A stretch of DNA of 64,000 bases from Artocarpus heterophyllus (lineage: Eukaryota; Streptophyta; Magnoliopsida; Rosales; Moraceae). The position numbers and the translations under genes are program-made. Every line of letters starts with the position of its first letter. Position 1 is the first letter of the stretch. Below the pieces are notes generated by a model. It had not been told where the DNA came from, did not search any database, and saw only the letters and a program-made list of their open reading frames with translations. Of this stretch, positions 54,342 to 64,000 are shown piece after piece. Where the stretch lies: NCBI GenBank assembly GCA_025403435.1, contig CM046347.1:22642597-22706596 (forward strand). The letters run 5' to 3'.

Positions 54342-57000
54342 CTAATTTATTTTTATATCAAATGTGGTTTTTATGAACCATTTTTTGTTTGTGTAATTGC
54401 TCAAGTAAACTAACTTTCTCTTAAACAATCCGTTAATAAAGAAATTAATAATGTGTTTAAAAACATCGATTTAAACCAAAAAGTTTTACTTCAAACCAGA
54501 TTTATTATAGTATTCTCTTCCATAAAATTAAACTTACTACAATATTTTTAATTCAAACATTTAGTTTAAACACTGTACCCAGACAAATCTTAAATTTTTT
54601 AAAATAAAAAATTCAACAAATTAGGTATACACGTGCATAAGGTCATGCTTTTGAACTAATGTGTGTGTGTATATATATATAACTAAACAAAGTTTATTTA
54701 TGTTTTTTTTAATGTTTGTTGTAACATAAAGTGTTAGAATTATATTCAATATAAATTTTCATAATTTTTGTAATTTTTTACAATATTTGACAATATCTCT
54801 AAAATTTTTGTGAAACTAGAGTACCAATATTTTCATTGAAATAGATAATTTCATCCTTGGCCCCACCAATCAACTTTGATCAAACATGTCAAAACTCAAA
54901 AAGAAAAATGAAATTTTAAGAAATGTTGCGCATAGGGAGGGGCAACTAAATCAAACCTCTTATTTTAGGTAAACGACAAACCAAACCAATTAGAAGTTCA
55001 TTTGGAGATTTTCAAACTAATACAAACCATTTAAGGGATAAGTCCATTCAGCTTGATTTGTTTTCTGATCGGTTTGAACTAATATTTATAAACATTTAAA
55101 CCAATATTTATGGCAAATAATTTTCAATTTCTCAATTATCTATAATAACTATATTATAAAAGAGGGTTGGTACACTGTACATCCCTCACAAATCCTTGTT
55201 AAGACTTTTTGTTTATTTAATTTGTCGTTGTCAGCTTCTTTCTTCTTTCTTTTTTTTGCTTCTCTTTCTCTCTACATTCTTGTTCCTTTTTCATGCCTTT
55301 TCTTCAGCTCACCCTCTCTTGTTTTTTTCCATGTTCTCTTTTGCCTTTTCCTCTCGTTCTTCCTCTCCAGATTTCTCTCCCTCTTTTCGCTCCTTCTTTG
55401 CCTCTATGATTCTTTTTATTTTCGAAGATTATGTTGGGTGTGATTTGCACGGTTGTGTTTTCCGAAGAAGGTTGGGTAAAGCTTTAAGTGGTGTTTATAG
55501 TGCCCATGAATCTGAAGCCAACACTAGTACAATGACCCCGCTTACGTGGTCGTTACTTAATTATATAATCTTATTATAATCAAACATATTTTAAGTACTT
55601 AGATTTGCAAACTATTTTTTTAAATCACAATAGTAATTTCTTAAAATAGTTTTCTTTATATAGATTTATTAATTTAAAATAAACCCTTTTTTTAACATTT
55701 CTAAAATTAAATATTATTATAATTGTCTTCTTTGAAACTTACATATACTGTTGTAGTAATCATGCAACATATTTTAATCGTAAAAATTTTTTAGATTAAG
55801 GTTGTACGACTACAACCACGATCTTCAAGACATATTTGCATAATATTATTTGAACATATACATACATAATTTGGGTATGCATCATACCATAGAAATTGCA
55901 TTTGCGTAAGCGGTATCCATTCACATCTCCACCATTCGTCCATCACTCATCACTCGCCACTGTATATCAAGCGTTGCTTATAGGTTTCTTAACTACAACA
56001 TGAACATATTTGAATAAGTTTTTGCTCAACAAGTAGGAAATTATGCTTGCCAAACATATTTGAGAACATTTAATAAAAACATGCCTGAACAATCTATGGT
56101 TACTTATGAACATGTTTTATGCTTTATTATAAAAGTTTTATCTTGTATATGGGCCCAAATGATTATACCAATTGCACACGATCCTTGAGAAGTTAGGGTT
56201 CACTAGGTCCCCAAAGACTCTAAGATCATAGTTTTAAACTTAATTTGATATCTCTCTGTAGGTCGGGAGGTCTTTAATCCTCCTTGTAGATCGAGAGGTT
56301 GGTGCGTCACTCTTAACTTATCTTGTTCATTTCAATTACTTGATGTATATATATAGTATGACATATTACTACATAACATCACATCACATGGAACATAATC
56401 ACACTTAATATAAGGTCAGCATGTAGTATAATTTAATATTGTCTAACGTCACGCATAACATAAAACATAACATAAGCATGGCATGGCATGGCATGGCATT
56501 AACATAACAAATCATAGACAAAGCATAACTAAACGTAGTATATCATGATGTAGCATAGCATAATGTAGCATAACATGACAATACATATCATCACACAACA
56601 TGACAATACATAATACTGATAATGGATTTCATGATTTCATAAATCATAATAAAAAAATTTTTGTTTTAAAACCTAGTTTTCGTATATAGGTGAGATTTCT
56701 ACTTTCCTGGATTCTGAGCTAAGTAGTTTTAATTGTATCTCGTCAATCCTACAGTCTAGGAAGCATACTCGAGAAAGGGCTTGAAGGTACTCTAAATAGC
56801 TAGCATGATTGGTGGAGATAGCTGTTGAGGGTGAGCTCGACGCAATCGCCCAGGAGCCTTACTCTTGGGTGGTCAGCTAAGAAGCTCGACAAAGCTATGG
56901 TGAATTGATAACTGATCTTGATGAGCTTAGATCATCTGTTTGAGGTGCTTTTTAGGGTCTCTCAGGCCACAACGTAACTGGTCGCCTCCTCCGGTCAAGC
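54342..57000. other. unassigned AT-rich stretch before the Tat element
   Basis: No convincing gene. The 127-codon frame at 55,196-55,579 is a low-complexity Phe/Ser/Leu-rich product of a CT-rich run. A TGGCA tandem (about 56,475-56,499) lies in a CATAACATA-rich segment. Part of the right side is presumably U3 of the Tat 5' LTR, whose start I cannot place without its partner LTR. Confidence 0.45.
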
Positions 57001-57203
57001 ACCAGCTTGGGTCAGATTCTTTTCACTTATAAGTGGACTGTTACTCGCCATCATAAGCCAACAGATGGTGGACAACTCGTTGTAAGATGGGAAACAATCC
57101 ACCGATGGAAGGCATGACACTTTTCCTCTACCACCTGACATGCCTTGATATGACACCCAGCTCATGGGCAAAACCAACCTAATACACAGTCCAAGTGGCA
57201 ATC

Positions 57204-57211
57204 TATAAATA
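57204..57211 (+). promoter_or_regulatory. TATA box of the Tat 5' LTR
   Basis: TATAAATA, about 255 bases before the presumed LTR end (near 57,462), in CTATAAATAGGG context. Transcription would start near 57,235. Confidence 0.65.
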
Positions 57212-57464
57212 GGGTGCATTTATTGCATCCAGCATGGATACTTCTTCCCACCTAACAAGTTCCAGTTCTCTGCCAAGCAATCCCTGCCTTAAGCATCAGA
57301 GAACCCTTGTCTATTGACTGACCCGTCTTTTTCTTGGCTCTGAAGCATCCCTCCTCTTGTTACAGGTCCACCCGATCACGTAGAGCCAAACAGGGAAGAG
57401 GTCCACTATGTGTAGCCGCACGTGGTGCTGATCCACCTCTAAACTCCCATAAACATTAACATTT

Positions 57465-57482
57465 TGGTGCTAGAAGGAGGGC
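57465..57482 (+). other. Tat primer-binding site (putative)
   Basis: TGGTGCTAGAAGGAGGGC follows AACATT near the presumed LTR end; Tat elements often have a TTTGGCGC(C/T)AGAAGGAGGG-like stretch here. The matching tRNA was not identified. Confidence 0.6.
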
Positions 57483-57532
57483 GCCTGTGCCTTCACTCAA
57501 AATTACCAGCCACACCAGGCTAGTGAACCGAG

Positions 57533-59075
57533 ATGGTAACTCGAGGCAACGCCTGGAATGAGGGTGCCCAACAAGAAGGGTCGAAAGAAGCCTAAAACCG
57601 AAACCAAAATCTGGCCAGACCCAGAGGCCGTCTCTGAGCCATGAGATCCTGTTTTGGGGGTTAGGGAAGCGCAATGAGGGTCAAACAGATGCAAGATTCA
57701 ATTGTCCAAGACCCTATCCGGGAACTCACCAATGTTGTTCGGATCCTTACTCAACAACTCGCATAGCAGGCTCACCACCGGGCAACTCCTGGCCTCCTAC
57801 CTTTAGCCTTGGCTGACCAGGCTAGGGGTAGGCAGGACGGGAAGCCGTCGACCCTAGTGAAGTCGACTCCAAGCACTCTAGAAGATCTATGCATGGTGTC
57901 TTGGCAAAAAATGGGCTCGTCTGAGAGGACACCTTAGCCCTCAAGAAGCACGGGCTTCGTCACCATAGGGCTCTCGAGCATCTGTTTTTTATCAGCTCAG
58001 GCGTCAGAGGGAGCCGTAACAAGATCGCCGCCCCGGAGTAGGTGACAGGGTTGAAGGCAGAGCATCATATAAGGTTGAACTACCCGAAGATACCAATAGT
58101 CGCCATTTCCAGGAATCACAACGCCAAATTGATGAAATCTGCAACAACCATTTCGTTTTAGATGATGTTGGTGCCTTAGATCTGTCGTTCACCGAAGCCA
58201 TCATGCGAACCACAATGCCACCCAAATTTAAAGTCCCACAAATCAAATCCTACAATGGGATCGTAGACGCTAACGAGCATGTCAGATTATACAGAGGACA
58301 TATGCTCTTACAAAACGCAAGCGATGCAGCCATGTGCAAGGCTTTTTCTTTGACCCTGACCAGACTAGCTCGACAATGGTTTCGGTGACTTGAGCCAGCT
58401 TCGATTACTTCCTTTTAGCAGCTCTCTAATGCCTTGTCGATAGCCTTCTCCACAACAAAAACAAGGAGAAAAGAGCTTACCTATTTATATGCTGTTACAC
58501 AAAGAGATGGCAATGTTCGAGATTATATAAACCGGTTTACCCAAGCTGCGCTTGAAGTTAAGCACATTGAAGACAAGACCCTTAAACATGCCTTCGTGGG
58601 GGGTCTCTGAGAGGAGAAGCTAACCCGGTCACTGGCATTCGAGTAGCTGAACATGTTTTCTTAGATGCTCGACTACACACAAAGGTATGTCAACGTGGCT
58701 GAATATATGAAAAGCCATAGAGAAGAAGCCAGTAGTAGCAGTGCAAAGAAGGAAAAGAAGCAAAAGAAAGCACCTAAATAGTCTGGCACCGAGCAGAACA
58801 AGAAGACCGAGAAGTTGAAGGTGTCGACCAGAAAATTCCAAAGCTACACGCCCCTAGTAGCGAGCATAGAGGAGATACTTGCCCAAGTGAGTGGGAAGAA
58901 CCTATTGGTCGAGCCACCCAAGCTCAAGGGCAGCAAAGCAAAGCAGGACCAAAGCAAGTACTAAAAATTTTCATAAGGACGTGGGACATAACACCCGTGA
59001 CTGTATTCAGCTTAAGGACCAGATCAAGAGACTGGTCTGAGATAGACATCTGCGGGAGTTTATAAAGCGAGTTTT
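57533..59075 (+). pseudogene. Tat gag, broken
   Basis: The first ATG (57,533) gives only about 20 codons. The N-terminal part lies in mixed frames. From about 58,110 one frame holds the conserved core: DEICNNHFVLDDVGALDLSF, EAIMRTTMPPKFKVPQIKSYNG, NEHVRLYRGHMLLQNASDAAMCKAFSLTLTRLARQWF, TRRKELTYLYAVTQRDGNVRDYINRF and HAFVGGL, with several TAG/TGA stops. A knuckle-like HKDVGHNTRDCIQLKDQI follows near 58,985 in another frame. It would form the particle. Confidence 0.82.
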
Positions 59076-59760
59076 AGCTCCAGGCTCTGCTATCAGGAGA
59101 GACAACCAACCAAGTCGAGACATGCCAAGCCGCTCACGCAACAATGGTGGGAACGTCCCGAAACCCTCAAACGTTGTTCACACGATTTTTGAAGGGCCTG
59201 TCATCGGGGACACATCAAGTGGGCGACGGGCTTACATTTGAAAAGATTAGCTGGTCAAAAGAGGCAAGCTCATTAACATGTCCGAGCACGTCAATAAAAT
59301 TTGCTGCTAGCAAGACATGCCCCTCACCTTTACAAAAGAAGAGGCGGACAAACTAATCCATCCGCACAATGATGCTCTTATGTGTGAGTTGCACATCACC
59401 AATAACATAGTACGGCGTGTACTAATTGACAATGGTAGCTCTGCTAACATATTGTTCAAGCAAGCATTTGATAAGCTGAAGATCAGCAATGCTACCCTTA
59501 TCCTGGTTTAGATGCCATTTTACGGCTTCATAGGTGAATGCGTCCGAGCAGTCGAGAAGGTCGACCTACTAGTCACCTTTGGTGAGGGCGCTGCTCAGGT
59601 GACATGCGTCGTCGACTTCTTGGTTGTCGACAAACCCTCCCAATACAATATTATTATCGGCTGTCCGACGTTAAATGCACTGAAGGTTGTGGTCTCTACC
59701 TACCACCTGGCCATGAAGTTCCCAACGGACAACGAGGTCGGTGTAATTCGGTCATTATAG
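59076..59760 (+). pseudogene. Tat protease
   Basis: After a linker (IRRDNQPSRDMPSRSRNN..., VVHTIFEGPVIGDTSSG) the frame from 59,317 reads LTFTKEEADKLIHPHNDALMCELHI, VRRVLIDNGSSANILFKQAFDKL (aspartic protease site D-x-GSS), one TAG at 59,509, then MPFYGFIGECVRAVEKVDLLVTFGEG, VDFLVVDKPSQYNIIIGCPTLNALKVVVSTYHLAMKFPT, and TAG at 59,758. The active-site Asp is present. Typical Tat protease; would cleave the polyprotein. Confidence 0.87.
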
Positions 59761-61005
59761 AAAGATTTCCAAGCTTGTTATGCCAATACTGTCAAGGCTA
59801 CGTCGGCCCAACTCTTAAATGTCTCGGCCATATACAAGGTTGACGAAATACAATTCCCAGTCGAGTCGGTGCCTAAGATGATTTTTGACCTTAACTCATG
59901 TATGCCCAAGGAGGAGGTAAGGGAAAACCCAGTCAAGGATCTAGTGCCGTTCAGCCTCGATCCAGCACATCCTAACTACATGGTCCAACTCGACTCTCAG
60001 CTGAAGCCTGAGATTAGAGCTGACCTTGAGAAGCTCCTTGTAGAGTATCGAGATGTGTTCGCATGGTCTCACGAGTTTAGCCTGGCATTGACCTGAGCAT
60101 AATTTGTCATCGTCTTAACATCTGACCAGAGTACAAGCTAGTTATTTAGAAGAGAAGGGCCTTGAATCCAGAAAGGTATGCCACCATTAATGAAGAGGTC
60201 CAGAAACTACTGAAGGCAGGATTCATCTGAGAAGTAAAACCTAGAGTGGTTAGCAAACGTGGTTCTAGTCAAGAAGGCGAATGAAAAATGGCGGGTTTGT
60301 ATAGACTACATCGATCTAAACAAGGCCTACCTCAAGGACTACTTTCCACTGCCTCGAATAGACTAGCTCGTTAATGCGACTGCCAGGCATGAGCTGCTTA
60401 GCTTTATGGAAGCCTATTCCGGCTATAACCAGATACAGATGGTCGAGGAAGATCAAATAAAAACAGCCGTTGTCACCGACCAAAGGCTCTACTGCTATAT
60501 AGTAATGCCCTTTGGATTTAAGAATGCTAGGGCAACCTACCATCGTCTAGTCAATAAGATCATTACTTAGCTGATTGGTAAAACCATGGAAGTCTATATG
60601 GACGATATGTTAGTTAAATCTATCTAAGCAGTGGAACACATGGCCGATCTCTAAGTGAGCTTTGACATTCTCCGGGAGTATAGGATGAAACTCAACCCAG
60701 TAAAATGTGTGTTTAGGGTTAGGTCAGGCAAGTTTCTCAGATTTTTAGTCAATCAAAAAGGAATCAAGATTAACCTGGCCAAGGCTCAAGCTATATAGAC
60801 ATGCATTCACCTCAAAAGGTGAAAGAGGTGTAGAAACTTAATGGCATGGTAGCGACACTTTCCAGATTCATCTCCCGATTTATCAACAAGTGCCATCCAT
60901 TTTTTTAGGCACTCAAGGGGAGGTTTGAGTGGAGCAGGGAGTGTGAAGAAGCCTTCTAGAATTTAAAGAGATACTTAGCCACGCCCCTGCTCTTATCCAA
61001 ACCTT
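59761..61005 (+). pseudogene. Tat reverse transcriptase
   Basis: In phase with protease as far as DVFAWSHEF, then shifted near 60,075. Blocks: FDLNSCMPKEEVRENPVKDLVPFSLDP, ARHRLN-like and KRALNPERYATINEEVQKLLKAGFI, VVLVKKANEKWRVCIDYIDLNKAYLKDYFPLPRID, then FMEAYSGYNQIQM where the usual first catalytic Asp (FMDAYSGYNQI) is Glu, CYIVMPFGFKNARATYHRLVNK, VYMDDMLVKS (Asp pair at 60,595-60,606), and RMKLNPVKCVFRVRSGKFLRF. Several TAG/TGA stops. Confidence 0.87.
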
Positions 61006-61385
61006 TACCAAGGGAAGTATTGCACGCCTACCTTGTTGTGTCTAAGAAGGTTGTTAGCTTAGTCCTCGTTTGAGAAGAAGACGGAGTTCAAAAGCCTATC
61101 TATTACATAAGCCATGCGTTCCAAGGAGCTAAGGAAAGGTACCTCCCACTTGAAAAGTTGGTGTTTGCCCTAGTCACTTCTGCTCAGAAACTACGACCTT
61201 ATTTTCAACGCCATACAATATGAGTCCCGATAAAGTTTCCTCTTCGATAAGTTCTTTAGAGTCTGGAGATATCAGGACGTATAGCCAAATGGTTGGTTGA
61301 GCTTGGCCAGTATGACATTTATTTTGTACCGAGGACAGCCATCAAGGCCTAGGCCTTTGCAGATTTTATTTCCGAGTTCACCAAT
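61006..61385 (+). pseudogene. Tat RNase H (gypsy type)
   Basis: In broken frames: AYLVVSKKVVSLVLV, EEDGVQKPIYYISHAF, GAKERYLPLEKLVFALVTSAQKLRPYFQ, and PRTAIKA-stop-AFADFISEFT. The block order is that of the RNase H domain between RT and the second RNase H in Tat elements. The catalytic acids are not all clear. Confidence 0.75.
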
Positions 61386-61950
61386 ACCAAGCAAGGCACA
61401 CCGCTAGCCGAAAGGGCACCCGTGGAAGTCCCAGACACCCCCAACTGTAGTGAAGGTGATCATGCCACACTGGAACCAGAATGGAAGCTCTTTATAGATT
61501 GATCTTCCTGTATGGAAGGTTCGAATGCTAAGCTGGTTTTAACAAGCCCGGATGGATATAAGACAATCTACGCACTTTGATTTGATTTCAAGTCTTCTAA
61601 CAATGAAGCAGAGTACGAAGCGCTCCTAGCTAGACTCAAAATCACCCAAGATCTCAGACTAGACCGCCTAGTCATCCATAGTGACTCCATGCTCATTGTT
61701 CAACAAGTCACTAGGGTGTTTCAAGCCCGGACGGAATCCATGACCGTGTATTTACAAGAGGTCAGGTCATTGTTCAGGCAGCTTAAATCTTACTCGTTTA
61801 AATAGATTCCCAAATCAAAAAACTCTGAGGCCGATGCACTTGCTTGGCTCACCTCGGGCCTGGGCGATAGAGAGTTAACTTCGGTTCCTATTAAAAGATT
61901 AGCCAAGACGAGTATTAACAAAGAAGTGGCATGTGTAGCCGAAGAGTAGG
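61386..61950 (+). pseudogene. Tat second RNase H (archaeal type)
   Basis: After a linker (TPLAERAPVEVPDTP) comes KLFID-stop-SSCMEGSNAKLVLTSPDG (first Asp, TGG changed to TGA), FKSSNNEAEYEALLARLKITQDLRLDRLVIHSDSMLIVQQV (Glu and Asp), QARTESMTVYLQEVRSLFRQL, and IPKSKNSEADALAWLTSGL (last Asp). All four acids are present. This added domain is the hallmark of Tat-lineage gypsy elements. Confidence 0.85.
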
Positions 61951-63185
61951 AGACCACCTAGATGGACCCGATCATCCGATATCTGACCACAGGTGAATTA
62001 CCTGGCAAATGAGAAAAGGCATGCCGAATTTGCAATAGCTCGGTCGGTAGTCAATGATCGGTAGGAAGCTATACGACGAGGCTACACTACACCGTGTCTA
62101 AAGTGTGTAGAGCCTAAAGAAGCTCAATATCTAATGAAGGAGATTCACGAGGGGCTGTGTGATAATCACTCTAGGAGGCGGTCTTTGGCCCAAAAATATC
62201 TTCGGCAGGGCTATTATTGGCCGACCATGGAGAAGGACTATAAAGACTTCGTGTGAAAATGCCTAAAATATCAGTAGTTCACGAGGGTGCCCGGCCATTA
62301 TGCCAAGCCACTCACCTTGGTAAGATCAGCATAGCCTTTTGCTAAGTGGGCCATTGATCTTATCGAGCCCCTTCTCTAGGCCCGATCTCAATTTAAGTAC
62401 TACATTGTGACCATTGACTACCTCACCAAATGGGTCGAGGTAGAGCCATGCACCAACATGAACAAAGCCAAGTGCACCAACTTTGTATGGAGAAACATCA
62501 TTTGTCAGTTTAGGATCCTGCATACAATTGTGACTGACAATGCAAAGTAGTTCGAGTCTTCGAGTCTCCTCCGCCTATACGAGTAGCTCGACATCAAGAA
62601 GGTCTTCTTTTCTCCGAGCTACCCTTAGAGCAATGGGCAAGTTGAAGCTATCAATAAAACAATCAAGGGCAACCTGAAGAAAAAGCTTGAAGGCCTCAAA
62701 GGGACATCGATTGATGAGCTCTTGAAGGTGCTCTAGGCCTACCAAACAACAGCCTGAACTACTATCGTAAAGACACCATTCACTCTTGTATAGGGGGCCG
62801 AGGCTGTCATCCTAGCGAAAGTAGGACTACCAAGCTTTAGGGTCGAACAATACGAAGAAGTATGAAATGTTAAGGCCATGATGTCAAAACTTGACTTGCT
62901 CAAGGAGAAGAGGAACCCTGTAGTGATTCGTAACGCAGCATGGAACCAAGTCATTACTTGATACTAGAACAAACGGGTCCAACCAAGGAGCTTCAAAGTC
63001 AGAGATTTGGTGCTAAAGAAGGTCATCATTTAGCAGCCCGGGCTAGGTTCCTTTGGGCCGAAGTGGGATGGGCCATAAAAGTCGTCGGAATTGTCCGACT
63101 GGGCACCTACAGACTATCTGACATGGAGGGCAACATGCTTGGTCATCATTGGAACGCCGAGCTCCTAAAAAAATTCTATTGCTAA
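61951..63185 (+). pseudogene. Tat integrase
   Basis: Zinc finger EIHEGLCDNHSRRRSLAQKYLRQGYYWPTMEKDYKDFV...KCLKYQ: the His pair is present, but the last Cys of the C-x-x-C pair is Tyr. Catalytic motifs follow: KWAIDLIEPL (Asp), HTIVTDNAK (Asp) and SNGQVEAINKTIKGNLKKKLEG (Glu). Then TPFTLV-stop-GAEAV and a C-terminal RVQPRSFKVRDLVLKKV block. At least ten TAG/TGA stops and a few shifts occur. The overlapping ORF 62,940-63,185 is not in frame. Confidence 0.85.
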
Positions 63186-64000
63186 CTGACGCTAGAAACT
63201 CTTTTTGATCTCTGGCTACATTTTTTTTGTACCTAAGCCTACTAAACAGGACTAGAATGTAAATATTATACATAAATGAAAATTTCAATTCCTACACTGT
63301 TCCATTGAGCAATATGTGTTAAGGTAAATACAACTCCCTAAAGGGGGCTGTAACTCCAAACCTGGGGACCAAACAATAACTCCCGAAGAGGGAGAGTCAT
63401 CCTAACTAACTAGACTGGGGAGCTGATCGACATAATGCCGATCATTAGTCTGTCGCTGTACAGACTACCCGAACAAAGTTGGCCTAGCATAACTCTCCTC
63501 AGCCAATATTAGACTTGTAAAAGTTTCAATCAACTAAAACAAGTCTAAGGAGGGCAATAGGGTGTAGGGTACCACACACCGTTGTGCTCTGCCAAACCGA
63601 GAAATGGGTTTTCCCTACTTGACTAACTCGGTAATTGCTTTTCCCAAGATGTCCTTTCCAAGGAATATTTAACTTGGGAAAGTAAGACACTTCGTCACTG
63701 AGACGCTGAACTCGGCGAGAATGTAATTGGGAATATGTGAGTTCGGAATCTTTGATTCAAAAACATTCTCTCTCGAGGAACATTCAACTTTGGACGTCTG
63801 AACTCAATTCCTCTCTTAAGAAGAACTTAACTCTGATGAAGGAAGTTTGAACTTCCTTCCCAAGGATCCCCTGCGAGCTTTCAAAGAACAAAATTTTTAA
63901 CCCAAGGACAGTCGCACTTGGAAAAGAAAATTTAAAGCAAAACTAAGAGAAAATGCCGAGAAACGATAAACTTTGGGGAAAATAAAAATTTTATTATGAA
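63186..64000 (+). other. 3' untranslated region of the Tat element
   Basis: No coding potential. An AAAGGGGGCTG purine-rich tract near 63,341 followed by TGTAACTCC may be a PPT/LTR start or an internal motif; the repeated partner is not found near 55,600-57,460, so the 3' LTR probably begins beyond the window. The rest is a low-GC leader-like region with TTCTCTCTCGAGG and CCAAGGA motifs. Confidence 0.5.

Larger units (their letters stand above)
57001..64000 (+). mobile_element. Tat-lineage Ty3/gypsy retrotransposon, 3' end outside the window
   Basis: Order: 5' LTR end with TATA (57,204), PBS (57,465), gag, protease, RT, RNase H, a second archaeal-type RNase H, integrase, and a long 3' untranslated region to the window end. 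The extra RNase H and the sequences of gag and protease (VLIDNGSSANILF) place it in the Tat group. The frame is broken by dozens of stops, mostly TAG/TGA where Gln, Trp or Arg codons are expected. The left limit given is arbitrary, since the 5' LTR start could not be found. Confidence 0.85.

Noticed and set aside
55196..55579. 127-codon ORF rich in Phe, Ser and Leu
   Set aside because: Low-complexity translation of a CT-rich run, with an overlapping frame of the same kind; no domain.
55139..55590. TCTATAATAACTATATTATAAAAG start suggestive of a Helitron 5' end, with CTAGT near 55,525
   Set aside because: No hairpin before the CTAG and no helicase or flanking AT target was convincing; resemblance is to AT-rich sequence only.
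63341..63360. AAAGGGGGCTG followed by TGTAACTCC as the Tat PPT and 3' LTR start
   Set aside because: No matching TGTAACTCC start was seen upstream of the PBS, so the LTR boundary cannot be supported.

Overview
The window is plant nuclear DNA, almost certainly from an angiosperm: AT-rich intergenic sequence made nearly entirely of LTR retrotransposons of both the Ty1/copia and Ty3/gypsy superfamilies, most of them broken. I recognise no intact host gene, rRNA, tRNA or CRISPR array. Insertion boundaries could be placed by reading LTR ends (TG...CA), primer-binding sites (PBS), polypurine tracts (PPT) and 5-base target-site duplications (TSDs).

Cluster 1 (2,759-39,374, 36.6 kb) is one minus-strand copia element (here 'OUT') flanked by AATTT TSDs and filled by later insertions. 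A plus-strand copia ('E1', 3,016-12,888, TSD TCTCC) sits in its left LTR, and E1 itself carries a minus-strand solo gypsy LTR (4,566-6,733, TSD TGACT). A minus-strand Angela/BARE-type copia ('ANG', 17,052-25,201, TSD TATTC) sits in its integrase gene. A plus-strand copia with two very similar LTRs, probably the youngest insertion ('IN1', 29,431-38,684, TSD GTAAC/ATAAC), sits in its right LTR. Removing these insertions leaves host sequence joining 2,753 to 39,380.

Cluster 2 (about 41,105-54,336) is a minus-strand Ty3/gypsy gag-bearing element with a tRNA-Asp-like PBS and no visible pol. It is interrupted by a plus-strand Tekay/Del-type chromovirus (45,084-50,683, TSD GAGGT) and by a solo copia LTR (50,817-52,773, TSD TTTCC/TGTCC). 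A related uninterrupted stretch at 41,441-41,500 preserves the empty site of that solo LTR.

Cluster 3 (about 57,000 to beyond the window end) is a plus-strand Tat-lineage Ty3/gypsy element: TATA box, PBS, gag, protease, RT, RNase H, a second (archaeal-type) RNase H and integrase, riddled with TAG/TGA stops. The first 2.3 kb looks like the tail of another gypsy LTR. The stretches 2,321-2,753, 39,380-41,104 and 54,342-57,000 are unassigned.

Gag packages the RNA; protease, integrase, reverse transcriptase and RNase H would copy it and insert the cDNA. Every element here has stops, frameshifts or deletions, so none looks autonomous. The most unusual signal is an array of a near-palindromic 14-mer (TTCGGCCTGCCGAA and its complement) found in elements of both superfamilies: E1's leader, E1's LTR, and both gypsy LTRs.
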